64,000 nucleotides of DNA, from the NCBI GenBank assembly GCA_037389465.1, contig JAZARR010000197.1, forward strand, positions 3,458,501 to 3,522,500. Direction: 5' to 3'. Positions 25,830-38,067 of this stretch are shown piece after piece (the stretch's first letter is position 1; every line of letters starts with the position of its first letter). The notes below the pieces were generated by a model. It made no database searches. It was not told where the DNA came from and saw nothing but the letters and a program-made list of their open reading frames with translations. Source of the DNA: Baylisascaris procyonis. Lineage: Eukaryota; Nematoda; Chromadorea; Rhabditida; Ascarididae. The position numbers and the translations under genes are program-made.

Positions 25830-27391
25830 TGTCAAACGGCATTAGTTTGCAAAAAAAAAAACTGCTGCGTACGTCGTCAATAAAAAACGTAAATGAGAAA
25901 CAGCCGAACAGTGCACTTTGTTAAACAAGTCTTATTTAACACTGAATTAAACAAGAATTGGAAATAAGTGGCATAGAAGCTAGCATAATAAGCGTCCCTC
26001 CAAGTTGCTTAACTGATCAGTCCTTCACATTCCCACTGATCCGACCCCCTGCAGTCGTTCCACACTACACTCTACATATCTCCACAGTTCAGACGGCATA
26101 ATCCTTCTACATATTGCTACAAAACTTATGCAACTCTTTACCTTATGATGCCCATAAACCTTTTCAAAATCGGTTTTAAAATTTTCTGCCGAAGAATTAA
26201 TATCCACAAAGCGCCAATGAATCAGCAAGAAAAGTGGGAAAGCGCATTACAACAACCTGCACGATATGCGCTTTTGCACCCAGCTTATCCGATCAACGCG
26301 TTTAACAGTTCGCAGACAAAAACAAAAAATGCACAATAATGGCTTGATCGGATTTCCGCTAGCAGGTATCTTTCATAAAAGACTATCATATCATCACTGC
26401 GAAATAAAACAAAACTTCGAGCAATACTAATATACGCACACTCCATTTCATTGACGCAGAGAGCATAAAATCGATAGCGTCTGTCTGTATGCGTTTCTGC
26501 ATGTATGTGTGTGTGTCTGTTTGACTGCTTCAATTTGGAAGCTGCTAAAGCTAAAGTTGTGAAATTGAGTGGGTATAATGGGTATGCAGTATTGACTTAT
26601 CATAACTATAGGACGGTCTCCCATTATATAATTCATTTAGTTAAGTTCGTATTACCAGGGTTTACAGTATTGCCGCGTCATTTCTGTAATGTACACGTTT
26701 CTAACTTCAACGATTCGCGAGTTAAAAATGTCGGGGAAGCACACAGACAGACACTCATATATGCGCGCAGACATGACGTCGTCATAGTGCAAGTTTGCAA
26801 AGAGGATATGCAACGTCTAGAAATATCGTAAGATAAAATAATGCAAAATGTCGATTCACATGAAGACAACCGTTTCACTTCGAGGTTTTATGATTCATAC
26901 TGTTCCAATAGAAGGGCAAAGAAAATGTTCGAAGGAGAGTTCATTTCTAAAGGAAATGAAGAATTCTCTGAGAAGACGGGGAAAGGCGAAGGGAAAATGC
27001 GCCCTCTTTGAGGGGGTTCTCACTATTCGCCAACTCCACTACAACTACAACCCCCGAGTGCACATCCCGTCGAACTATTCTGTCTCTGGTCTATACTGAA
27101 ACGACGATAAAATAGAGTTCAGTACAGAAATTTAGGAAGTGAGCACGAAGGACTTTCCACTTGCAAAGAATGTATAAGACAACCTTCCCCTCCCATTATA
27201 TATCCTTGTCTAACACCACTGGTTTTCATAATTCCCCTGTTTTTCTTTATCTTATAATATCAACAACAGTTGGTAAGATAGTGTTTCGTTCACCGTTCTC
27301 GTTTTCATGGCGTTTCATCAGCGTTCCGCTTTGCAGCACTACCATTTGCACCGAATTTAATGCAATCCACTTCAGGCTCAAAACAATCAAC

Positions 27392-27572
27392 AATAACTGC
27401 TGAACATCATGAAAAAGAAAGAAAGAACAACTGCTGAACATCCTGAAGAAGAAAGAAAAAACAACTGCTGAACATCATGAAAAAGAAAGAAAGAATAACT
27501 GCTGAACATCCTAAAAAAGAAAGAAAAAACAACTGCTGAACATCCTGAAGAAGAAAGAAAGAAAAGAAATAA
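27392..27572 (+). repeat. 34-bp minisatellite (R3)
   Basis: The same five-unit minisatellite, in unit R3. Confidence 0.92.
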
Positions 27573-30207
27573 GCATTCACAACCTTGGGGAGAATAACTC
27601 TGCCTGTAGACCCGAGTATAAAACGCCTTCCTATGCTCCGGTACAGATAACTTCTCGGCCACCATTGGCTCCGCTCACGTACTACGCCTTCGGCTGTGGC
27701 CTTCCAAAAAAAAATTTCTTCAAAACAACTGCATCGCTTACTAAAGCTAAACTGCACAAATAACTTTCAAGTTATAAACCTCAGAAAACTTCTATTCTCC
27801 GGTACGGGAACAAAAATTCGGTTCAACTTTATATCTCAGAAAACACTGACCAAATCAAAATTCTATTATAAAAACGGTTGTCAAACAAAACAAATAGCAC
27901 AGAGAAACGTTCTACACCAAGCGCTTAGGTTGCAACTTTCTTTGGTGGTCACTTAATAAGATCCAGCTGAATTAGTGATGTTTCTAACTTATGTCAGCTG
28001 ATAACTTATGCAGTGAAATATCCACGTCAACTTCGATGCCAATAAAGTCTAGTATTGATGAGGTTGTGCACACTTTCATGGCAACCCTCAACATCTCTTA
28101 TCTCCAAGAATACCTCTAATCTCAGAACACCCACGATGTGTCTTCTCATTTCGAAGCAAATTTCGACGCAAACTCTTGACCTACTATTTTCAAACAACTC
28201 ATCACTGCAGCAGGTCAACAGCTCTTTTCAAATATGCCATTGTTAGACAACCACATTATTTATAACATGACAACAATAGAACACCTTTAAAAAATACGGC
28301 AATACCTCTGAAAAGCATCTACCTGCTATTAACAGCAAAAATATATAACATACTCTGTTGCAATTCACTGTCAAAAATACTCCACCATTAAGTAGTTTAT
28401 TATCATCAAATCAGAACCGGAAAACGCCAAAATCAAGCTTATTTATTATTATGCTCCGCCTCGAGAAATATTCGAACATCACGAATTGCCCGCAGATGTA
28501 CGAAATCTGATCGGTTATTCGATAGCATCGGATCTTAGAAACCGAACTTGGGTACATGAGTGCATGCGATGGACAAAAGGTTTGCCGAGAAGCAGAAATG
28601 GATTTTTGTGAAGGGCAACCGTTATAATGCTATTAACAGCGACGAGAAATGTGGGTACTAATGAGGCTGCATTCAAGAAATATGCTTTCTCCTCTGACGA
28701 TGATCTGATGCCACATCGGATCAATCAATGCAAATCAGATGAAAGCCTAACAACATCGAACTAAGTAACGATAATATAGAGGATAACGAAATCTGAAGCT
28801 CGTTCACATGAAATAAACTTAGCCCTAATAAACCAGTTGAGTTTTTAACTTCCCTACTGCCCAAAACTTCCTCCACGTCCCTAAGTTTTTTGGCTAATTC
28901 CAAATCCCTCATTACTCGGTTATGACTGCTCCGCTGGGTGCAGAACCCCTTCTTCACCATTTAATAGAAGAATGGAGCTTGTTGGCCTAATAAAGAACCA
29001 GACATACAACGTTTCCATCAATTCAACTCATCCCATACGATCTAAAAATTAAGTGCACCTCCAACTCCCACCAGCCAACAACCCCATCCCCAAGTTCGGA
29101 TCGTAAGACGTTTAGCGAAATCTCCTCCACCCTCCCCCTTCCCTCGTTTTCTTTCTATCTATAGAAACCAAACAGAAATTATTCATCATCGCCACACCTT
29201 AGCTAACAATAAGAAACCTTATCCATTCATAAAACTTCCCAAGGAACCTGAACAGTCCCATAACACTCAACTCGCAATTTTCAAGGCACATTCTATAACA
29301 CGATTTAAAAAGCTTGACCTTGCTGCAACACACCACGTTCTGCTAAGCACTCATGAATACGAAATCACGCATTGCTTACCGTGCAAATCACCTAAAAACC
29401 GGTGTACCCAAGGGATATAGATTGACGTTCCATGATCCCCTCCTTTAGACCCATCCCCTTCACATCTCTAAGACTTCAAACCACGAGGACTCTAAAGTGT
29501 TGATAGAGTCCCCAAGGTTTCGTTACAAAGAATACCTTGGTTGGCAGAATTGTTTGTTCTTGATCAGAGTTCTGATCCCCTCTCCGCCATCCCTCTGCAC
29601 CCTCTTCGCAGCATCAAAAAAGATTATTAAATGTTACTTCAAAACTTCGCTATGCAATATTTGTATGTAAATTATTATAACAGTTAAGTGACATGTGATC
29701 ATGTGAGGCATATTACAGTATTGAATACGATGAGGCAAATGTGAGGAATTTCTGACCAACGAATGAAATAAATGGGAAAGCTGTTATTAAAAAAGGTTTA
29801 TTTCAACATAAAATCATAGAGAACGAAAGAAGAGAAAAGAAAAATAGAACGATGACATATAATCGTTACGAACAACAATATGGAGTGAAAACATCTAAAG
29901 AAGCAAAGATAAAGAACAAAACTGAACACATTCGATGAAATAGCGCTTCTCGCAAACACTATTCCCTTCAAGACCTTCAATAAGTAATATCACGCGGGAT
30001 AAGAGAAAACGAGGCAAAATTCCAACTGACCTAATCAAGGCGGGAATCCGTCATGCATACTCCTAGCACTCCCACATCCTACCACGTTTAAATGTGCCAA
30101 ACGACCGCTTTGAAGATGACCATAAGCGAATCACCTTCCACCAAACTCGCTTAAAATTGTAAACCAAACAACTGTACCATCAGAAACCCGAGCCTCAATT
30201 ATCAACG

Positions 30208-33186
30208 TCAAGTCGCAGAACATAGGGCTGAGGTAGAGAGGGAAAACGCGACATAGCCCGTGTTAAGAAATACATCAATGAGATGTGAGTGACCGCCGAC
30301 CGTCGTCATCTGCTTTCCGTGAGCGATATTCTGCTCGATGGAGTAGATCGCACTCGCCGATGTCTTTACCGACGTTATGTGCTCACCCGCGTATGAGTAC
30401 TGAAATGTGGTGACATTCAAGAAACTAGTAATACGAGGGACAAATAACATCCCAAATAATGTCGCTGATCCTGTCCACTATGTGCACTAAGTCCTGAATT
30501 GCCGGGAGAATGTGAACGGAGAAAATAGAGAAAATGGGTACTAGCTAAAAGGAATCCGATATTAAACACATCACCTATCACTCTAACAACAAGTGTACTT
30601 GGTTTAATGTACAGCGTCGTTCTACCACCATCATCCGGAACGACCCTAATAAACATATTCGGCATAGGCAACCAAAAACGATAGCCGATCGCCACCATTT
30701 TCGAGCATGACACGTGTCGTTTCCACTTTCGTAAGAATAGCTTGAAAAACCTGCCTACAGTTCGCTCTTAACAACACTTCATGAAAAATTTGGAGGGATA
30801 CTTGAAGCTTGACCATCGAAGAATTCACTCATCCCCTTACACTGATCATTTTGCATCCACTCCCGATGCCCACAAATACTGCCTTAACAAAATATTTTCC
30901 ACCAAAAATTGTCTCCTATGGCCTCCTAAGAGAAGCATACCTGGAATAGAAGGGATGATGTGCCACCACAAAGGATCTTTTCACCATTCATTTTGGCTAC
31001 CAAATGTCGTACGTTGGGAGCCCTTTCGCAGTCAATTCGTCTCACCAATGATCCTGATTCAAGAAGCCATAGTCCCAGATCAATATCGCCGCCGCACACC
31101 TGCAAGCGCAATCTTCTTATCCGCCTTCAAAAGTTGCAATAACATGCCGAAATGATGGTTCATTTGCAGCGCGAATGTGGTGGCTGATAGCATTTTTTGA
31201 TCTTAGCCCCACCCCCTTCCGCCAAGACGACATGCAAAGAACTGCGCTTCCATTTTGCTGTATGCGCAGTCTCCCTCCCCAATTCACAGCATATTTACTA
31301 CTGCAGTTTTTTAGCAGAAAACACTACAATCTGAACAACTGTAGCATGCAAGCAACTTGTGCCCTAGTCAACTCTGTATGCTCATGCCCCTATCTCTGCC
31401 AGATGCAGTCGCCCTGCACATCTTCTTTTTCCTCCTTGATCGTACCATACTTTAGAGATTAGTCGAAAAATATCGGAAAAAGTGCCAAAGCACGCAATTC
31501 TGTTCGAACAAAATTCGTACAAATTTGCTAAGCGAACTTGACGCATCAGGACAAAATTATAACAACTTATAGATCGCTCTCAAATTTGCAAATCATGCTC
31601 TTGTCATTTTATGTAACAAGGCGCGTTTTCTTATGCGTTCATTTTAATATAACACTTGAAAAACCGTTTCATCAAAATTCACTCTCAAATATGAATTCGC
31701 ATGCGAGTTTTGAATATTTGACTTTCATGTATCCGTAGATAATTAAGTTTACTAAATTGTTGCAATGCCACACAGAAAGAAGGTGTGCACTATATCAGCT
31801 CATCTTGCGTCCCTCTTTTCTATTCTGGAATTCACAGAAACCCTTAACTGCTCCGTTTATTAGAATAAAATCACCTTCACAATATATCGTAGGGAAATTC
31901 CGTCATGGTCGATTAAAAAAGTCATCTTTAGAGATGAGCTAATTATATTTGATCTTTAGAGATGGGCTAATTGTTTGATCTTTAGAGATGAGCTAACCAT
32001 TAGTGATCCATGTAAATCCAAGGCACACACACCAACACCGCATCCACTTCTTCTCAATTCGGGTTGGTCGCAGACACGTATAATCCTCGCCACATGATCG
32101 TTCCTCGTGTCCCACACTCGAACCGTACCATCGTCGGAAGCGCTCAAAAACTCGTTCTCTGAACGGGCAACCAACTCGTTGATACCTCCTTTATGCCCGT
32201 CGAACTTCGAAATAACCTAGAATTGTTGTATGGGCAGATATGCGCCATTCTCTTTTCACACCTCTATGCACAAAAATCGATAAAATACAAAGTTGAACGC
32301 AACAACGAGCACATTCTGGCCGTTCATTTCAAAAATCTAATTAACACATGCTCCCCACCTCTTCCTGCACGGGCTTCCCTAGCTCGAAAAGGCCCATGCT
32401 CAGGAATAAGCGCACGAAGGCAGCGTTGTCCGAGCTGCAAAATACCGCGGAAGGAAACAGCACAAACGCAATTCTGAACCCTTTCCATCATCTTATCTCC
32501 CTCTGAATACAGATCATTATTAAAAATCACATTTTATAGACCCTCTTCTCAAAGAGTGACTCAACTCTGGAAACTTGCAGACTTCGTAAACACTGGAGAT
32601 ATGAACCGCGAAGAAGGTGCACGGATCCTCAATTCGAAATAAAAAATGCAATCAACGAAATGCAACGAGAATCACTACCTTATTTGGTCTTTCCGCATCG
32701 ACAAGGCGTACAGAGTAATCGAAAGCGCCTCCATAGACGAATTGCATTTTACTGAGTGCTTCGATGGTGCCCACTTCATTCGGATTCGTCCTAACCGGCT
32801 GCACTCCGAAAGCGTTAACGCAGAAGATAGGTTTAGGTCGCGTAAGCAATGAAGATGCAGATGTAAGCTGTGAGGATGAGTACGCAAACAACGTACCTTG
32901 GGCATCACCACACAGCAACACCCCATCCAGGTGGCACAATGCCCAGACTGGATCGCTCAATTCCACCACAGCACATGGTGCACGCAACTGCCCACTCGAC
33001 GCACTTCGACGTGACAACACTTCGCGCACCGAGAAAACACATAAACGACATCGTGAATCACTTGCCACCAACCACTCACCTGCAACTTATTACCAGTCTC
33101 TTACCGTTTCTTAAGCAACAGCAATAATCCTGTGAAAAACTCAATCCTAATAGGATTTCTTCATTCGAATAGAGGAGACTAAACAT
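30208..33186 (-). CDS. THOC6: THOC6-like WD40 protein, the only uninterrupted copy (R4)
   Basis: A subunit of the THO/TREX complex, a nuclear beta-propeller that helps couple transcription to mRNA export. Exons are 33105..33186, 32679..33079, 31998..32216, 30941..31099 and 30208..30399: 350 codons plus TGA, all phases consistent (one split Gly codon, the rest phase 0). Family features seen: GEWLVAS near residues 28-34, matching the GKFLAAG region of human THOC6; a canonical blade ending RVWDTR with WD at 196-197; VCGG at 235-238, matching VCGGG of human; and IDVF in the last strand near 328. Exon 4 reads GGA at codon 243 where four other copies have TGA. The main uncertainty is the first junction, a 25-nt intron (33080..33104) with GTAAGA and TTGCAG ends. 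WD40 families are easily confused, but the colinear match through all blades favours THOC6. Confidence 0.78.
31073..31436. other. Divergent block in unit R4, likely gene-conversion tract
   Basis: From about 31073 the R4 unit departs from the pattern shared by R0, R1, R2, R3 and R5, and it rejoins near 31436. It has many substitutions, about 60 bp of its own around 31155..31210, and lacks about 155 bp found after the C-rich run in the other units. The block covers the first codons of THOC6 exon 4 (including GGA instead of TGA), its acceptor and part of intron 3. The flanks on both sides match R5 closely, as expected for conversion from a diverged copy not in this window. Confidence 0.75.
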
Positions 33187-33285
33187 TTTCAGAGGACTCT
33201 AACAGCGGTTTCACTATGCGTTATACAGCATTCAGCACCTTTTCGTGAAATCAGCCGATCGAGATTTGCACTGCAGTGAACTAAA
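33187..33285. promoter_or_regulatory. Putative shared (bidirectional) promoter region
   Basis: There are 99 bp between the ATG of the minus-strand THOC6-like gene and the ATG of the plus-strand ORF. The same spacing occurs in every unit (1450..1548, 9408..9506, 17365..17463, 25326..25424, 41142..41240). I see no clear TATA box. It is called from gene orientation alone, so 5' UTRs and core promoters would have to fit in this space, or transcripts would overlap. Confidence 0.4.
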
Positions 33286-33690
33286 ATGTCTGTTTTTGAT
33301 TTATTTCATGTCAGGAATCCCAAAATATCTAGTCTGAGTCTGGAAACAACCTCACAGGAACAAAACACGACGCCTAAATTATTCGTTCCACCACCAAGAC
33401 AAAGGCTTTTGCGTACCCCCTTTTCTCCTCCCATCCCAATCCCGCCCTATCTTGCTAATACTATTCTACCTGAATACCTCATTAGCGACGATGAAAATTA
33501 CAACTTTAAAGCACCAATTTCCTGTCACCACCTTCATTCAACAATACTTGCTAAGCAGTTTGACCGTCCTTCCCACAGTTCTGAATGCCGCTCGAAAGGC
33601 GCACAACATAAACGGTTAGAAAATTTCGAAATAATAAGGCGCAAAATATTTCTACAACAGAACAAAAAATTATTAAAAATAGCCGTTTAG
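33286..33690 (+). CDS. Hypothetical protein, 134 aa, divergent ORF (R4)
   Basis: This ORF is identical in predicted protein to the R1 and R3 copies. It is paired head to head with the one THOC6-like gene that is open from end to end (30208..33186). If any copy of the divergent pair is functional as a unit, this is the best candidate. Function is unknown. Confidence 0.43.
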   Translation: MSVFDLFHVRNPKISSLSLETTSQEQNTTPKLFVPPPRQRLLRTPFSPPIPIPPYLANTILPEYLISDDENYNFKAPISCHHLHSTILAKQFDRPSHSSECRSKGAQHKRLENFEIIRRKIFLQQNKKLLKIAV

Positions 33691-35251
33691 TGTCAAACGG
33701 CATTAGTTTGCAAAAAAAAAACTGCTGCGTACGTCGTCAATAAAAAACGTAAATGAGAAACAGCCGAACAGTGCACTTTGTTAAACAAGTCTTATTTAAC
33801 ACTGAATTAAACAAGAATTGGAAATAAGTGGCATAGAAGCTAGCATAATAAGCGTCCCTCCAAGTTGCTTAACTGATCAGTCCTTCACATTCCCACTGAT
33901 CCGACCCCCTGCAGTCGTTCCACACTACACTCTACATATCTCCACAGTTCAGACGGCATAATCCTTCTACATATTGCTACAAAACTTATGCAACTCTTTA
34001 CCTTATGATGCCCATAAACCTTTTCAAAATCGGTTTTAAAATTTTCTGCCGAAGAATTAATATCCACAAAGCGCCAATGAATCAGCAAGAAAAGTGGGAA
34101 AGCGCATTACAACAACCTGCACGATATGCGCTTTTGCACCCAGCTTATCCGATCAACGCGTTTAACAGTTCGCAGACAAAAACAAAAAATGCACAATAAT
34201 GGCTTGATCGGATTTCCGCTAGCAGGTATCTTTCATAAAAGACTATCATATCATCACTGCGAAATAAAACAAAACTTCGAGCAATACTAATATACGCACA
34301 CTCCATTTCATTGACGCAGAGAGCATAAAATCGATAGCGTCTGTCTGTATGCGTTTCTGCATGTATGTGTGTGTGTCTGTTTGACTGCTTCAATTTGGAA
34401 GCTGCTAAAGCTAAAGTTGTGAAATTGAGTGGGTATAATGGGTATGCAGTATTGACTTATCATAACTATAGGACGGTCTCCCATTATATAATTCATTTAG
34501 TTAAGTTCGTATTACCAGGGTTTACAGTATTGCCGCGTCATTTCTGTAATGTACACGTTTCTAACTTCAACGATTCGCGAGTTAAAAATGTCGGGGAAGC
34601 ACACAGACAGACACTCATATATGCGCGCAGACATGACGTCGTCATAGTGCAAGTTTGCAAAGAGGATATGCAACGTCTAGAAATATCGTAAGATAAAATA
34701 ATGCAAAATGTCGATTCACATGAAGACAACCGTTTCACTTCGAGGTTTTATGATTCATACTGTTCCAATAGAAGGGCAAAGAAAATGTTCGAAGGAGAGT
34801 TCATTTCTAAAGGAAATGAAGAATTCTCTGAGAAGACGGGGAAAGGCGAAGGGAAAATGCGCCCTCTTTGAGGGGGTTCTCACTATTCGCCAACTCCACT
34901 ACAACTACAACCCCCGAGTGCACATCCCGTCGAACTATTCTGTCTCTGGTCTATACTGAAACGACGATAAAATAGAGTTCAGTACAGAAATTTAGGAAGT
35001 GAGCACGAAGGACTTTCCACTTGCAAAGAATGTATAAGACAACCTTCCCCTCCCATTATATATCCTTGTCTAACACCACTGGTTTTCATAATTCCCCTGT
35101 TTTTCTTTATCTTATAATATCAACAACAGTTGGTAAGATAGTGTTTCGTTCACCGTTCTCGTTTTCATGGCGTTTCATCAGCGTTCCGCTTTGCAGCACT
35201 ACCATTTGCACCGAATTTAATGCAATCCACTTCAGGCTCAAAACAATCAAC

Positions 35252-35432
35252 AATAACTGCTGAACATCATGAAAAAGAAAGAAAGAACAACTGCTGAACA
35301 TCCTGAAGAAGAAAGAAAAAACAACTGCTGAACATCATGAAAAAGAAAGAAAGAATAACTGCTGAACATCCTAAAAAAGAAAGAAAAAACAACTGCTGAA
35401 CATCCTGAAGAAGAAAGAAAGAAAAGAAATAA
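35252..35432 (+). repeat. 34-bp minisatellite (R4)
   Basis: The same five-unit minisatellite, in unit R4. Confidence 0.92.
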
Positions 35433-38067
35433 GCATTCACAACCTTGGGGAGAATAACTCTGCCTGTAGACCCGAGTATAAAACGCCTTCCTATGCTCCG
35501 GTACAGATAACTTCTCGGCCACCATTGGCTCCGCTCACGTACTACGCCTTCGGCTGTGGCCTTCCAAAAAAAAATTTCTTCAAAACAACTGCACCGCTTA
35601 CTAAAGCTAAACTGCACAAATAACTTTCAAGTTATAAACCTCAGAAAACTTCTATTCTCCGGTACGGGAACAAAAATTCGGTTCAACTTTATATCTCAGA
35701 AAACACTGACCAAATCAAAATTCTATTATAAAAACGGTTGTCAAACAAAACAAATAGCACAGAGAAACGTTCTACACCAAGCGCTTAGGTTGCAACTTTC
35801 TTTGGTGGTCACTTAATAAGATCCAGCTGAATTACTGATGTTTCTAACTTATGTCAGCTGATAACTTATGCAGTGAAATATCCACGTCAACTTCGATGCC
35901 AATAAAGTCTAGTATTGATGAGGTTGTGCACACTTTCATGGCAACCCTCAACATCTCTTATCTCCAAGAATACCTCTAATCTCAGAACACCCACGATGTG
36001 TCTTCTCATTTCGAAGCAAATTTCGACGCAAACTCTTGACCTACTATTTTCAAACAACTCATCACTGCAGCAGGTCAACAGCTCTTTTCAAATATGCCAT
36101 TGTTAGACAACCACATTATTTATAACATGACAACAATAGAACACCTTTAAAAAATACGGCAATACCTCTGAAAAGCATCTACCTGCTATTAACAGCAAAA
36201 ATATATAACATACTCTGTTGCAATTCACTGTCAAAAATACTCCACCATTAAGTAGTTTATTATCATCAAATCAGAACCGGAAAACGCCAAAATCAAGCTT
36301 ATTTATTATTATGCTCCGCCTCGAGAAATATTCGAACATCACGAATTGCCCGCAGATGTACGAAATCTGATCGGTTATTCGATAGCATCGGATCTTAGAA
36401 ACCGAACTTGGGTACATGAGTGCATGCGATGGACAAAAGGTTTGCCGAGAAGCAGAAATGGATTTTTGTGAAGGGCAACCGTTATAATGCTATTAACAGC
36501 GACGAGAAATGTGGGTACTAATGAGGCTGCATTCAAGAAATATGCTTTCTCCTCTGACGATGATCTGATGCCACATCGGATCAATCAATGCAAATCAGAT
36601 GAAAGCCTAACAACATCGAACTAAGTAACGATAATATAGAGGATAACGAAATCTGAAGCTCGTTCACATGAAATAAACTTAGCCCTAATAAACCAGTTGA
36701 GTTTTTAACTTCCCTACTGCCCAAAACTTCCTCCACGTCCCTAAGTTTTTTGGCTAATTCCAAATCCCTCATTACTCGGTTATGACTGCTCCGCTGGGTG
36801 CAGAACCCCTTCTTCACCATTTAATAGAAGAATGGAGCTTGTTGGCCTAATAAAGAACCAGACATACAACGTTTCCATCAATTCAACTCATCCCATACGA
36901 TCTAAAAATTAAGTGCACCTCCAACTCCCACCAGCCAACAACCCCATCCCCAAGTTCGGATCGTAAGACGTTTAGCGAAATCTCCTCCACCCTCCCCCTT
37001 CCCTCGTTTTCTTTCTATCTATAGAAACCAAACAGAAATTATTCATCATCGCCACACCTTAGCTAACAATAAGAAACCTTATCCATTCATAAAACTTCCC
37101 AAGGAACCTGAACAGTCCCATAACACTCAACTCGCAATTTTCAAGGCACATTCTATAACACGATTTAAAAAGCTTGACCTTGCTGCAACACACCACGTTC
37201 TGCTAAGCACTCATGAATACGAAATCACGCATTGCTTACCGGGCAAATCACCTAAAAACCGGTGTACCCAAGGGATATAGATTGACGTTCCATGATCCCC
37301 TCCTTTAGACCCATCCCCTTCACATCTCTAAGACTTCAAACCACGAGGACTCTAAAGTGTTGATAGAGTCCCCAAGGTTTCGTTACAAAGAATACCTTGG
37401 TTGGCAGAATTGTTTGTTCTTGATCAGAGTTCTGATCCCCTCTCCGCCATCCCTCTGCACCCTCTTCGCAGCATCAAAAAAGATTATTAAATGTTACTTC
37501 AAAACTTCGCTATGCAATATTTGTATGTAAATTATTATAACAGTTAAGTGACATGTGATCATGTGAGGCATATTACAGTATTGAATACGATGAGGCAAAT
37601 GTGAGGAATTTCTGACCAACGAATGAAATAAATGGGAAAGCTGTTATTAAAAAAGGTTTATTTCAACATAAAATCATAGAGAACGAAAGAAGAGAAAAGA
37701 AAAATAGAACGATGACATATAATCGTTACGAACAACAATATGGAGTGAAAACATCTAAAGAAGCAAAGATAAAGAACAAAACTGAACACATTCGATGAAA
37801 TAGCGCTTCTCGCAAACACTATTCCCTTCAAGACCTTCAATAAGTAATATCACGCGGGATAAGAGAAAACGAGGCAAAATTCCAACTGACCTAATCAAGG
37901 CGGGAATCCGTCATGCATACTCCTAGCACTCCCACATCCTACCACGTTTAAATGTGCCAAACGACCGCTTTGAAGATGACCATAAGCGAATCACCTTCCA
38001 CCAAACTCGCTTAAAATTGTAAACCAAACAACTGTACCATCAGAAACCCGAGCCTCAATTATCAACG

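Larger units (their letters stand above)
22070..30027. repeat. Tandem array unit R3
   Basis: This full unit of about 7,958 bp is the partner of R1. It carries the THOC6-like gene at 22252..25325 with the TGA in its penultimate exon, the divergent ORF at 25425..25829 and the minisatellite at 27392..27572. R2 plus R3 repeats R0 plus R1 as a 15.9-kb dimer. Confidence 0.95.
30028..37887. repeat. Tandem array unit R4, with a divergent block
   Basis: This full unit of about 7,860 bp is roughly 100 bp shorter than its neighbours. The loss lies in a divergent block (about 31073..31436) that lacks some 155 bp present in the other units and has about 60 bp of its own. Outside the block it matches R5: both share, for example, C at 35594 and GAATTACTG near 35833, where R3 has T and GAATTAGTG. 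It contains the only uninterrupted THOC6-like gene of the window. Confidence 0.95.
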
